This document shows, piece by piece, positions 7,722-15,200 of a stretch of DNA of 64,000 nucleotides. The first letter of the stretch is position 1; each line of letters begins with the position of its first letter. The notes under the pieces are model-generated. The model was not told where the DNA came from and did no database searches. It saw only the letters and a program-made list of their open reading frames with translations. The position numbers were made by a program, and so were the translations under genes. This stretch comes from DATENM01 sp045807725 (GTDB lineage Bacteria; Acidobacteriota; Blastocatellia; UBA7656): assembly GCA_045807725.1 (NCBI GenBank), contig JBJMGV010000009.1, forward strand, positions 1 through 64,000, written 5' to 3'.

Positions 7722-9812
7722 ATGGCAAAAGCAATCAAGTACGTGGAGAAAGGATTGGCCGTGACGGCGAACGCGTTGTGGCAGGTGTTCGAGCCGCTCA
7801 ACCGCATCAAACCGAATCCGTCATTCACGCCTAAGTGGTCGGATAAGCCCTTGCAGAAGTCTTACGAGAAGACTAAGCCGCCACTGGGCTGGCCGCGCAC
7901 CACCGACAGCCTGTGCCCGAAGTGCGTGCCCGAAATTCGTCAGCAGATCATCGACGGCAAGCTGCCGTATGAAATCCTGCTCAACGATAAAGTCGGCGAA
8001 ATCAAGGCGCAGATCATCGAGCGCGACGGCAAAATCCTGATGGTCAAGGACTGCGACAAGCACGGCCACTTTGAAGACGTGATGTCCATTGACCCGGAGT
8101 TCTCCGCACATCTTGAGAAGGCTTTTCCGGGCCGCGACATTCCCGCGCACAACGACGAGAAGCTGCACAATCACGGTTCGAGCACCGTCAAGCACGGGCG
8201 CGGCTCTGTGCTGACGGTCGATCTCACCAATCGCTGCAACATGATGTGCGACCCGTGTTTCATGGACGCCAATCAGGTCGGCTTCGTGCACGAGTTGTCG
8301 TGGGAAGACATCCAGACGCTGTTGGACAACGCCGTCTCGATCAAGCCGCGCCGCCAGATGTCTGTGCAGTTTTCGGGCGGCGAGCCGACGCTGTCGCCTT
8401 ACTTCCTCGACGCCATTCGCTACTCGCGTAAGGTAGGCTACAATTCGGTACAGGCGGCGACCAACGGCATCGAGTTCGCCAAGAGTCCTGAGTTCTGCAA
8501 GCAGGCCGCCGAGGCCGGACTGCGTTATGCTTACCTGCAATTCGACGGCATCGGCAATGCAGCTAACGAACACCGTATGGTCGGCAACCTGTTTGACGTG
8601 AAGCTGCGCGCTATCGAGAACCTGCACGCTGCCGGCGTTGAGATCGTCCCTGTGACGACCATCGTCAACGGCATCAACAATGAGCAGGTGGGCCGCATCA
8701 TCAAGTTCGCGCTCGACAATCCGAAGAAGATTTCGTTCCTGTCGTTCCAGCCGGTCTCGTTCACGGGCCGCGACGAAGAGATCACCGACGAGCGCCGCTT
8801 CGCGCAACGCTACACGCTGTCGCATATGGCGCACGACATCAAGAATCAGACCGGCATCGGCGAGCCGACGCGCGACTGGTTCCCCATCTCGTTTATGAGC
8901 ACGTTCTCGGATTGGGCCGACCTCGTGCACGGGCCGGACAAGGAGTGGGGTCAACTGAGCTGCGGCTGCCACCCGAACTGCGGCATCGGTATGGCCGTGA
9001 TGATTGACAAGGAGACCAAGGAAGCCGCGCCGGTCACGGCCTTCCTCGATGCTGACCAGTTCGCCAAGGACTTGATGAAGGTCAACGATGCGGCGCGCGG
9101 CAAGTGGCTCTCGCTTGTCGGCGCGGCTCTCGCGCTGCTCAGAAACTACGACCCGTTCAAAGCGCCTACGCACTTCCGCATCAAAGACCTGATGATGAAG
9201 TTCGACAAGTCGTTCGGCGCGAGCGGCAAGGATTACGGCAAGGTCAGCGGCGAACGCACGGTTGAAGATATCGAGAAGCGCCGCCGCGACCGCTGGAACT
9301 TCCTCTTCATCGCCGGCATGTGGTTCCAGGATCTGTTCAACTACGACTTCCGCCGCACCGAGCAATGCATCATTCCGTATGCGACGCAGGAAGGCGAGAT
9401 CAGCTTCTGCGCCTATAACACCGGCGTCGGCTGGCGCAACATCATCGAGAAGATGCATATGACGGCGACGCTGACGAAGTGGTACGAAGAGTATGGCCGC
9501 CACGAAATCTTCGCCGGCGGCAAGGCCGTGCCGCTCACGAGCAACGCGCACTCGCTGCTGCTCGACGACGCCCTCGTCACCAACGAAGTGCAGCACGACC
9601 TGGACGAGCTTGGCATCGCCAAGAACGCCCGCCAGGAGAAGCAGCGCGCCCGCGCCCTGAAATTGAGCCAGCAGGATAACGAGCGCATGGCGAAGCTCTA
9701 CCGCCAGCACATTCTCAAAGAAGAAGCCGGGCCGGAGACGCAGATCGTTCAGTTGAAGGTGAACAAACCGAAGCCGCAGACTGACGTTACGCCCGCCGGC
9801 TTTGGCGATTAA
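7722..9812 (+). CDS. Radical SAM protein resembling tetraether/membrane-spanning lipid synthase (Tes/MSS-like)
   Basis: This 696-aa protein starts at ATG 7722 behind GGAGAG. The N-terminal layout, LCPKC (Cys65, Cys68) followed by VKDCDKHGHFE (Cys111), resembles the small iron-binding domain of archaeal Tes. The radical SAM core has LTNRCNMMCDPCFMD (Cys172/176/179) and VQFSGGEPTLSP. Later Cys groups (LSCGCHPNCGIGM, EQCIIPYATQEGEISFCAYN) match places where Tes carries auxiliary cluster ligands. Tes joins the tails of two lipids by C-C coupling of unactivated carbons, and bacterial relatives are implicated in membrane-spanning lipids such as iso-diabolic acid. The role here is inferred from motif order, since no alignment was run. 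A strong terminator follows. Confidence 0.72.
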   Translation: MAKAIKYVEKGLAVTANALWQVFEPLNRIKPNPSFTPKWSDKPLQKSYEKTKPPLGWPRTTDSLCPKCVPEIRQQIIDGKLPYEILLNDKVGEIKAQIIERDGKILMVKDCDKHGHFEDVMSIDPEFSAHLEKAFPGRDIPAHNDEKLHNHGSSTVKHGRGSVLTVDLTNRCNMMCDPCFMDANQVGFVHELSWEDIQTLLDNAVSIKPRRQMSVQFSGGEPTLSPYFLDAIRYSRKVGYNSVQAATNGIEFAKSPEFCKQAAEAGLRYAYLQFDGIGNAANEHRMVGNLFDVKLRAIENLHAAGVEIVPVTTIVNGINNEQVGRIIKFALDNPKKISFLSFQPVSFTGRDEEITDERRFAQRYTLSHMAHDIKNQTGIGEPTRDWFPISFMSTFSDWADLVHGPDKEWGQLSCGCHPNCGIGMAVMIDKETKEAAPVTAFLDADQFAKDLMKVNDAARGKWLSLVGAALALLRNYDPFKAPTHFRIKDLMMKFDKSFGASGKDYGKVSGERTVEDIEKRRRDRWNFLFIAGMWFQDLFNYDFRRTEQCIIPYATQEGEISFCAYNTGVGWRNIIEKMHMTATLTKWYEEYGRHEIFAGGKAVPLTSNAHSLLLDDALVTNEVQHDLDELGIAKNARQEKQRARALKLSQQDNERMAKLYRQHILKEEAGPETQIVQLKVNKPKPQTDVTPAGFGD

Positions 9813-9864
9813 TTAAAGCGCATGGCGATGACCATAGAAGTCGTCGCCACTATCGAGTAAAGAA

Positions 9865-9894
9865 AAGCCGCCGAGTTGCCTCGGCGGCTTTTTT
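9865..9894 (+). terminator. Rho-independent terminator after the radical SAM pair
   Basis: A perfect 10-bp stem (AAGCCGCCGA at 9865-9874 with TCGGCGGCTT at 9881-9890) has a 6-nt loop and runs into T's, 53 bp past the stop codon. It closes the two-gene radical SAM unit. Confidence 0.9.
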
Positions 9895-9913
9895 GCGCCC
9901 GCAACCAGATCAC

Positions 9914-10078
9914 TCAACGCGCTTTGAGTAGCTGCGTAAAATCTATGCGCTTGTAGGCAGCCCACTTGATTTTGCAGCCGCAGGACATCTTAAAGCCCCA
10001 CCCTTCGTGCGCCCCTTGCGGGAGGTCTGTGACCGGGATGGCTTTCCAGCAGAACGGGCATTTGATCGCTGGAATCAT
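9914..10078 (-). CDS. Small Cys-motif protein, 54 aa
   Basis: The frame runs from ATG 10078 to TGA at 9914 and is preceded by AAGGAG about 7 nt upstream, which makes it a credible gene despite its size. The protein begins MIPAIKCPFCWKAIPV and later has MSCGCKIKW, giving CxxC and CxC pairs about 25 residues apart, as in a one-zinc ribbon. No family is recognised and no function is proposed. It faces the Tes-like gene across the terminator and lies downstream of the PDZ protein's terminator, so it is probably its own transcription unit. Confidence 0.65.
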   Translation of the reverse strand: MIPAIKCPFCWKAIPVTDLPQGAHEGWGFKMSCGCKIKWAAYKRIDFTQLLKAR

Positions 10079-10190
10079 ACCTAATCTCCTTGAGAGATGA
10101 TTAGGCGTCCGACATAGATTTTAAACAAAAAGGGGCAAAGGGAAAAGTGGGCTGTAGCAGGACGAGAGCATCTTAACCGTATAGAACTTT

Positions 10191-10224
10191 TAGCAAAACG
10201 GGCGACCCGTCGGGGCCGCCCGTT
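10191..10224 (-). terminator. Rho-independent terminator after the PDZ protein gene
   Basis: On the minus strand the arms AACGGGCG and CGCCCGTT (10217-10224 and 10197-10204) form a GC-rich hairpin followed by TTTT-containing sequence, about 45 bp past the stop codon at 10268. Confidence 0.75.
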
Positions 10225-10267
10225 GCGGCGTCTTAGGCAGAGCTTCGGACGGAACTTGCGGTGAGCT

Positions 10268-11422
10268 TCAAACCTCTATGCGAAAGACCATCTCCGGCAA
10301 AACGATACGCATTAGAGGGATGGTGACTTTCGGAATGTTGATCTTTGGGATTGCAATACGCGGTGCAGCCATCGGCGCGAGGCGTATGTCAGGCACAACC
10401 GCCGGCGGCATTGGCGCAACCTGAGCCGGCGCAATCTGAATCGGCGGCACGGCCACGGGCGCAAGCGGCAGCCCTTCGATGTGAAGCGGACCGATCTCAA
10501 GCGGCGCGGCCAGCGCCTCAGAGACCACGATGTCTGCGTCTTCGTCGGCCATCCAGAGTTGCGACTGCTTGCCCCGTTCGAGCTGCACGGTCAGCTTGCG
10601 CTCTTGCCGGTCGCGCATCACCTGAATTTCAACTGCGCCTTCGCCTTTGCTACGCAACGCCTGAACGACGCGACCGGGACTGTCAATCGTGTCGCCGCCT
10701 ACTGACAGAATCACATCACCGGCTTTGACGCCGGCGCGCGCCGCTGCCGAATCGGGATGGACAAACGTGACCAGCGCGCCATTGCGATCTTTCAGCCCGA
10801 AGTACTCGGCCAACTGCGGCGACATGCTCTGCAACGAAATGCCGAGCTGATAGCCGTAACCCGCATAGAGGCGCGCAGCAGTCGCCGGCTTTGCCACGTA
10901 TCGGGCGCGTGGCGCAGCGGGTACAACACGGGCAAGCGGCGCAACAGGCGCAACAGGCGCAACAGGCGCGGCGGGCACAACGCCCACGCGGCCATAATAG
11001 CGCCGGTAAGATTGGCCAATGTCGCCAAGCGTCACGTTCACATTCATCTCGCTGCCATTGCGCAGCACGCCGAGTTTGACGGTGCGGCCCGCCGGCGTTT
11101 CTTCGATGTGGCGGCTGAGCTGGCGGGCGCTCTCGACCGCTGCGCCGTTCCAACGAACAATCACGTCATCTTTCTGCAAGCCGGCCTTTGCCGCCGCCGT
11201 GTCGGCAGTCACGCCGATAATCAACGCGCCGCGCTCTTCGCGCAGCCGCAGCCGCCCGGCGACTTCGGGTGTGACCTCTTCGATTTGAATGCCGAGATAG
11301 CCGCTGCTTGAAATGGCAATGCGGCGCGGTCGCTCATTCTTATCCTGATCGCCGGTGGCGGCAAGCGCGGCTGAGATGGTGACGAGCAACGCGCTCAGAG
11401 CGAGCATTAACGTGCGTTTCAT
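10268..11422 (-). CDS. Exported protein with two PDZ domains
   Basis: The chosen start at 11422 gives MKRTLMLALSALLVTISAAL, a classical signal peptide ending near ALAA; the longer frame to 11557 would bury it. The first PDZ domain (about residues 35-130) shows SGYLGIQIEEVTPEVAG and AAKAGLQKDDVIVRWNG. A Pro/Ala/Val-rich linker follows, then a second PDZ domain (about 190-280) with YQLGISLQSMSP and AARAGVKAGDVILSVGG. The last 90 residues are rich in Pro, Ile and Val with repeated PKINIPKVTIP-type strands. No protease triad is present, so it is not a complete HtrA enzyme. It may be a periplasmic scaffold or chaperone-like protein. Confidence 0.75.
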   Translation of the reverse strand: MKRTLMLALSALLVTISAALAATGDQDKNERPRRIAISSSGYLGIQIEEVTPEVAGRLRLREERGALIIGVTADTAAAKAGLQKDDVIVRWNGAAVESARQLSRHIEETPAGRTVKLGVLRNGSEMNVNVTLGDIGQSYRRYYGRVGVVPAAPVAPVAPVAPLARVVPAAPRARYVAKPATAARLYAGYGYQLGISLQSMSPQLAEYFGLKDRNGALVTFVHPDSAAARAGVKAGDVILSVGGDTIDSPGRVVQALRSKGEGAVEIQVMRDRQERKLTVQLERGKQSQLWMADEDADIVVSEALAAPLEIGPLHIEGLPLAPVAVPPIQIAPAQVAPMPPAVVPDIRLAPMAAPRIAIPKINIPKVTIPLMRIVLPEMVFRIEV

Positions 11423-11627
11423 TGAGAATCGTCCCCTTTCGTTTTGGTCTATGGATAAACCTATTACTCGCACGATTCGTTTGATGAGTTCCAAAATCTG
11501 CGAACCCAACAGGCACAGTTCCGCCTTTGCTGCCGTGTGAGTGACGCGCGGCGGCAAAAGGTTTCAGGATTTTTAGTTGAATGATGTGGCGTGGCTGTAG
11601 TGGTACAGAGGGAGCTTACCGTAAGCG

Positions 11628-12377
11628 TCATCGGCTGATGCCGAACACGCGCCGGTAAAACGTGATGGCGTCGGCCCAGGCTTCGTCGGTCGCTTCCGAA
11701 TCGTAGCGCGGCCCTTCGTCGCGCATAAACGCGTGTTCTGCCGGGTAGAGCCGCACTTGGAATTTCACACCGGCTTCTTTCAGCGCGCCTTCGATCTTGA
11801 TGCGGCCTTCGGGCGGCACGTGCGGGTCGAGCAAGCCGAAGACGATCAACATCTCGCCGCGAATCTCTCCGGCGCACTCAAGCGAACCGGCGTCAGCATC
11901 CTTGCCGAGCTTGCCGTTGTGAACGCCTGTGGGATAAAAGCAAGCGGTCGCGCGCACGTCTCGTTGCAGCGCGGCGCGGAAGGCGAGATGACCGCCGATG
12001 CAGAACCCGCACGCGCCCAACTGCGCCGCGGCGACGCGCCGGTCACGGCTCAACCAATCGAGCACGGCGCGCGCGTCCATATCAAATTCAGCGACTGCTG
12101 TCTGCGCCGCATCGCTCATCCCGCGATCACGGCCCGCATCATCAAAAGCAATCGCGGCTCCCGGCGGCTCGATGCGATGATAAATCTCAGGCGCGGCGAC
12201 GACGAAGCCATAGCCTGCGAGCCGCATCACGGCGCGAGTGGTCGGCCCGGTCAGTTGAAAGATATCTGAGTAGAGCAGGATGCCTGGAAACGGTCCTCCG
12301 GCGCGCGGCGCGGCGACCAGCGTCCGCATCGCACTGCCACCCATCGGAATGTCTACATACTCAGTCGTGATAATCAT
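11628..12377 (-). CDS. Dienelactone hydrolase family protein
   Basis: This 249-aa alpha/beta hydrolase has the Cys nucleophile elbow of the dienelactone hydrolase group, LGACGFCIGGHLAF (Cys near residue 126). The acid is probably in IVFGLLDPHVP and the His in YPAEHAFM. The family hydrolyses dienelactones and related esters, usually in the cytoplasm. No aromatic degradation genes are nearby, so the substrate is unknown. The gene ends about 200 bp from the PDZ gene and is transcribed in the same direction as the toxin-antitoxin-like pair behind it. Confidence 0.85.
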   Translation of the reverse strand: MIITTEYVDIPMGGSAMRTLVAAPRAGGPFPGILLYSDIFQLTGPTTRAVMRLAGYGFVVAAPEIYHRIEPPGAAIAFDDAGRDRGMSDAAQTAVAEFDMDARAVLDWLSRDRRVAAAQLGACGFCIGGHLAFRAALQRDVRATACFYPTGVHNGKLGKDADAGSLECAGEIRGEMLIVFGLLDPHVPPEGRIKIEGALKEAGVKFQVRLYPAEHAFMRDEGPRYDSEATDEAWADAITFYRRVFGISR

Positions 12378-12395
12378 CTCTTCAGCTCCATTGGC

Positions 12396-12755
12396 TTATG
12401 GCAAAGGCGTCATACGAATCCGACTCTCTTCAACAACCGAGAAGTGTCCTGCCCAATCGCTCCGGCTTTCAAGAGCGCGAACCGCAAACGCGGCGATATG
12501 AGACGCGGAAATCGGTACAATGCGAAAAAGAATAACGTCTGATGCCACGGTCAGTTTTTTCCTGAACGCTAATTCGCCGAAGTCCTTATCAAAGGTAATC
12601 AGGATACGCTGACCGGACATGGCTAGCGCAAGCACATCTTCATCAGAGATTCCCGGTGCTTCTGTTCTTATCCAGATTACGTCGTGCCCGTTCGCGCGCA
12701 ACGCATCTACGGCATCGCCTGGAAAGTTCTCGTTGGCTAAAAGTTTCAGCACCAC
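12396..12755 (-). CDS. DUF5615 PIN-like protein, probable toxin
   Basis: This 119-aa protein starts at GTG 12755, directly abutting the stop of the DUF433 gene (TGA-GTG). MVLKLLANENFPGDAVDALR and DVIWIRTEAPGISDEDVLALA, then ILITFDKDFGELAF, are typical of the DUF5615/Mut7-C-like fold. That fold is a PIN-related putative nuclease with acidic residues at Asn/Glu, Asp and Asp positions. Genes of this type usually sit immediately after a DUF433 antitoxin. No RNase activity can be claimed from sequence alone. Confidence 0.82.
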   Translation of the reverse strand: MVLKLLANENFPGDAVDALRANGHDVIWIRTEAPGISDEDVLALAMSGQRILITFDKDFGELAFRKKLTVASDVILFRIVPISASHIAAFAVRALESRSDWAGHFSVVEESRIRMTPLP

Positions 12756-12983
12756 TCAGGCCAGGGGGTAAACTCTTTCTGCATGAAGCAAGGCACTGGC
12801 ATAGGCCAGACAGGCGCGAATATCTTCGGGCGTGATTCCGGGATAATTGCGCAGTATCTCTTCCTCGGCCCAACCATGAGCGAGCAGGTCAACGATGAAC
12901 TCGACAGCCAGGCGAGTTCCTTTGATTACCGGCTTCCCAACCAATACCGCCGGGTCTATGGTGATACGTTCTTGCCACGCCAT
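12756..12983 (-). CDS. DUF433 protein, probable antitoxin
   Basis: This 75-aa protein starts at ATG 12983 behind AGAGGA. The sequence ERITIDPAVLVGKPVIKGTR followed by LAVEFIVDLLAHGWAEEEIL and YPGITPEDIRACLAYA is the diagnostic pattern of DUF433, a small helix-turn-helix-like antitoxin family. It is translationally abutted to the DUF5615 gene and should be transcribed first, the usual order. It probably binds its own promoter and the partner. Confidence 0.85.
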   Translation of the reverse strand: MAWQERITIDPAVLVGKPVIKGTRLAVEFIVDLLAHGWAEEEILRNYPGITPEDIRACLAYASALLHAERVYPLA

Positions 12984-13006
12984 TCTTGTTTCCTCTCACG
13001 ACTATC

Positions 13007-13549
13007 TTACAACAGAGAGAGCTTTCTTCTCCTGAACAAGCGCCGCAGCCGCCCTGAGAACCACCTCAGGGCCGTTAGAAAAAAGCCGTGTTCGGGCGGC
13101 GCTTCGTGCGCTTCGGTCTTCGCTTCGGCTTCGATGGCGGTGAAGAATTGCGACAGCATCATACGCGCCGCGCCCTGAATCATGCGCTGACCGACGCCGG
13201 CAATCGTGCCGCCGACCTGCACGTCGCCGCTGTAGTTGACCAGCGTAACTCCGTCGCGTTCTTCCAGGTCGAGCGTGCCCGCGCCTTTCAAGAAACCGGG
13301 CTGGCCTTTGCCGTCAACGACCATACGGTAATGCGTTGGCGGCTGCACCTCTTCGAGCCGCACGTTGCCGGTGAAGACGCCTTTGATCGAGCCGACGCCG
13401 GCGCGCATCGTGGTCGAATAATGATTCGCCTCTACCTGCTCCAGCCGCTCGCAGCCCGGTATGCAACGCTGCAAGACCGCCGGGTCAGTCAAGACTTGAA
13501 AGACGCGGTCGCGCTGCGCGTGAACTTCCTGTGTGCCTTCAATTTTCAT
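13007..13549 (-). CDS. coxG: CoxG-like SRPBCC protein
   Basis: This 180-aa START/Bet v1-fold protein begins MKIEGTQEVHAQRDRVFQVL, with IPGCERLEQVEANHY and a GGTIAGVGQRMIQGAARMM helix, matching CO-dehydrogenase subunit G. CoxG-type proteins help recruit the molybdenum hydroxylase to the membrane. Here the last 30 residues are strongly basic (FSGRLRRLFRRRKLSLL) and could contact lipid. It is the last gene of the coxS-L-M-G order in the direction of transcription. The start codon abuts a heptad-repeat array. Confidence 0.82.
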   Translation of the reverse strand: MKIEGTQEVHAQRDRVFQVLTDPAVLQRCIPGCERLEQVEANHYSTTMRAGVGSIKGVFTGNVRLEEVQPPTHYRMVVDGKGQPGFLKGAGTLDLEERDGVTLVNYSGDVQVGGTIAGVGQRMIQGAARMMLSQFFTAIEAEAKTEAHEAPPEHGFFLTALRWFSGRLRRLFRRRKLSLL

Positions 13550-13657
13550 AGGGACTAGAGACTAGGGGCTAGGGACTGGCAGCCGGAGGTTAGAGAACGT
13601 TGGCTCACCCGAAGCCTGATCTCTACTAGCCCTTAGCCTCTAGTCCCTAGTCCCTAC
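13550..13657. repeat. Paired inverted heptad array between coxM and coxG
   Basis: Units GGGACTA, GAGACTA, GGGGCTA and GGGACTG (13551-13578) recur in reverse complement as CTAGCCC, TTAGCCT, CTAGTCC and CTAGTCC (13626-13653). The array fills the gap completely: the left arm touches the coxG start codon and the right arm contains the coxM stop codon. It could fold into a long hairpin in the transcript. Confidence 0.8.
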
Positions 13658-14520
13658 TTGGCGCGTTCTGCCGCGGCTTGAATGGCGCGGCGCGTGTAAA
13701 CCTGCGCGAGGTGTGTGCGGTAGCCTTCGGAGGCGTAAAGGTCGCCGTTGATCGTCACTCCATCGGCAGCCATCGCCGCCGCCACCGCGATGGCTTGCTC
13801 GTCGAGCGACGAGCCGACGAGCGCGGCTTCGACGCCCGCAGCGCGATAAGCTTTTGAAGCTACGCCGGTGATGCCGACGCTCGCCGCTTCGCAAGCGCCG
13901 CTTGCGCCGCGCACCAGATGCACGGCGACGCCAACGACGGCGAACCCGGAAGCCGGCTGCGCCGCTTTCACATACGCCTGACCGTAACGGCCCGACGGCA
14001 CAGGGATGCGAATCTCGCGCAGGATTTCGCCGGCATCCAGAGCCGTCGTCAACATATCGACGAAGAAGTCATCCGCCGCGATGACGCGCTCGCCGCCCCC
14101 GCCAACCGCGACAATTTCCGCCTTGAGCGCAATCATCACCGCCGGCCAGTCTGCCGCCGGGTCGGCGTGCGCGAGGCTGCCGCCCACGGTGCCGCGATTG
14201 CGCACCTGCGTGTCGCCGATCTGCGCGGCGGCTTCGGGCAGAACGGGGCAGATGTCGCGCAGCCGTTCGCTCGCTTCAATTTGAAAGTGCGTCGTCATCG
14301 CGCCGATGCGAATCTGCCCATTCTCTTCGCGGATGTAAGCGAGATCACGTATGCGCCCGATGTCGATCAAGACCGAAGGCTGTGCGAGCCGCAGCTTCAT
14401 CGCCGGCAACAGGCTGTGGCCGCCCGCCAGTATCTTCGCGTCGTCGGCGTGCTGTGCGAGCAGCGCGAGCGCCTCATCAAGCGTCGCCGGCGTCAGGTAA
14501 TCGAATTGCGCTGGAATCAT
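13654..14520 (-). CDS. coxM: FAD-binding medium subunit of a CO-dehydrogenase/xanthine-dehydrogenase-like enzyme
   Basis: This 288-aa subunit starts at ATG 14520 behind AAGGAGAGG. The FAD-binding motifs of the CoxM/CutM family are present: AKILAGGHSLLPAMKLRL near residue 30 and IGDTQVRNRGTVGGSLAHAD near 105, which holds the TxGG pattern. It passes electrons from the 2Fe-2S subunit to FAD and then the respiratory chain or oxygen. The large and small subunits are upstream on the same strand, separated by a small DUF4258 module. The substrate is set by the large subunit, not this one. Confidence 0.92.
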   Translation of the reverse strand: MIPAQFDYLTPATLDEALALLAQHADDAKILAGGHSLLPAMKLRLAQPSVLIDIGRIRDLAYIREENGQIRIGAMTTHFQIEASERLRDICPVLPEAAAQIGDTQVRNRGTVGGSLAHADPAADWPAVMIALKAEIVAVGGGGERVIAADDFFVDMLTTALDAGEILREIRIPVPSGRYGQAYVKAAQPASGFAVVGVAVHLVRGASGACEAASVGITGVASKAYRAAGVEAALVGSSLDEQAIAVAAAMAADGVTINGDLYASEGYRTHLAQVYTRRAIQAAAERAK

Positions 14521-14577
14521 CGTCCTCTCCTTCCAAGCCGTGTGATGTCACACGCGCATGTCCTTTGACGATCAGCC

Positions 14578-14841
14578 TCACCGAACTGAAATAATATATT
14601 CTGTCAGCGTGGAGCGGCGCTCTTTGGCGCGCTTTGCAGATTCCACCAGATCGCGCACCGTCGTGATGAGTTCGTCAACCACTTCGGGCGTAAACGACGC
14701 CTCGCCGTCTTCCGTACAAACCCAAGCATAGACGCTTGGGATGCGAACCGATACGCCATCGTCGTTGTACTCAAAAGTCGTCGGCAGCCATTCCTTCTGC
14801 TTGTTGTGTTCCGGGCAAATCGGAGCGGGTAGATCAGTCAT
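14578..14841 (-). CDS. Small YgiT/MqsA-like N-terminal protein, candidate antitoxin
   Basis: This 87-aa protein lies 3 bp after the DUF4258 gene. ICPEHNKQKEW near the start and YAWVCTEDGEASFTPEVVDEL near residue 45 resemble a YgiT-type zinc finger in which one CxxC is reduced to CPEH and the other to a single Cys. YgiT-type proteins commonly follow DUF4258 or MqsR toxins. The C-terminal half is helical and basic. Family membership is inferred from spacing and context. Confidence 0.5.
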   Translation of the reverse strand: MTDLPAPICPEHNKQKEWLPTTFEYNDDGVSVRIPSVYAWVCTEDGEASFTPEVVDELITTVRDLVESAKRAKERRSTLTEYIISVR

Positions 14842-14844
14842 AAC

Positions 14845-15171
14845 TCACTTTTGTTTGCGCCGCCGGAAAGGCGGATACTCCCATAAAAGCTCGTCTGGGA
14901 TATAGGCAGTAATGAATTCAGCATACACGTCATCAGCATACTCACAGACAACATGTAAGTAAATGTATGTTCCTTCTTCCAACATTGCCCTTCCACAGAT
15001 CAACACGCGCTGATCCATCGGATACTCCTCAACGACCTTGCCATTGAGTATGGCGTCAACCATCTGCTTGCGGTCGAAGCCTTCTTTCAACGCGTGAACA
15101 ACCGCGTGGCCTCTCACAAGGTACTTGCCGGCCTGCACTCGGTCACGAATGACTTCAATGTCAGCGCCCAT
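14845..15171 (-). CDS. DUF4258 protein, candidate RelE-like toxin
   Basis: This 108-aa protein shows the DUF4258 pattern: VRGHAVVHALKEGFDRKQMV, ILNGKVVEEYPMDQRVLICG and a final FITAYIPDELLWEYPPFR. DUF4258 proteins adopt a small RelE/ParE-like fold and are paired with YgiT-type antitoxins. It is inserted between coxL and coxM, in the same orientation and with short gaps, so it is probably co-transcribed with them. Confidence 0.72.
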   Translation of the reverse strand: MGADIEVIRDRVQAGKYLVRGHAVVHALKEGFDRKQMVDAILNGKVVEEYPMDQRVLICGRAMLEEGTYIYLHVVCEYADDVYAEFITAYIPDELLWEYPPFRRRKQK

Positions 15172-15200
15172 ACATCATGCCGCAAAATCAGCCCTGTAGA

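Noticed and set aside
7821..9710. 629-codon antisense frame over the Tes-like gene
   Set aside because: A GC-rich codon-position shadow; the plus-strand protein has clear family motifs.
13550..13657. Ordinary transcription terminator
   Set aside because: Arms are tandem heptads in an operon gap without a T tract, and the pattern recurs with different sequences elsewhere.
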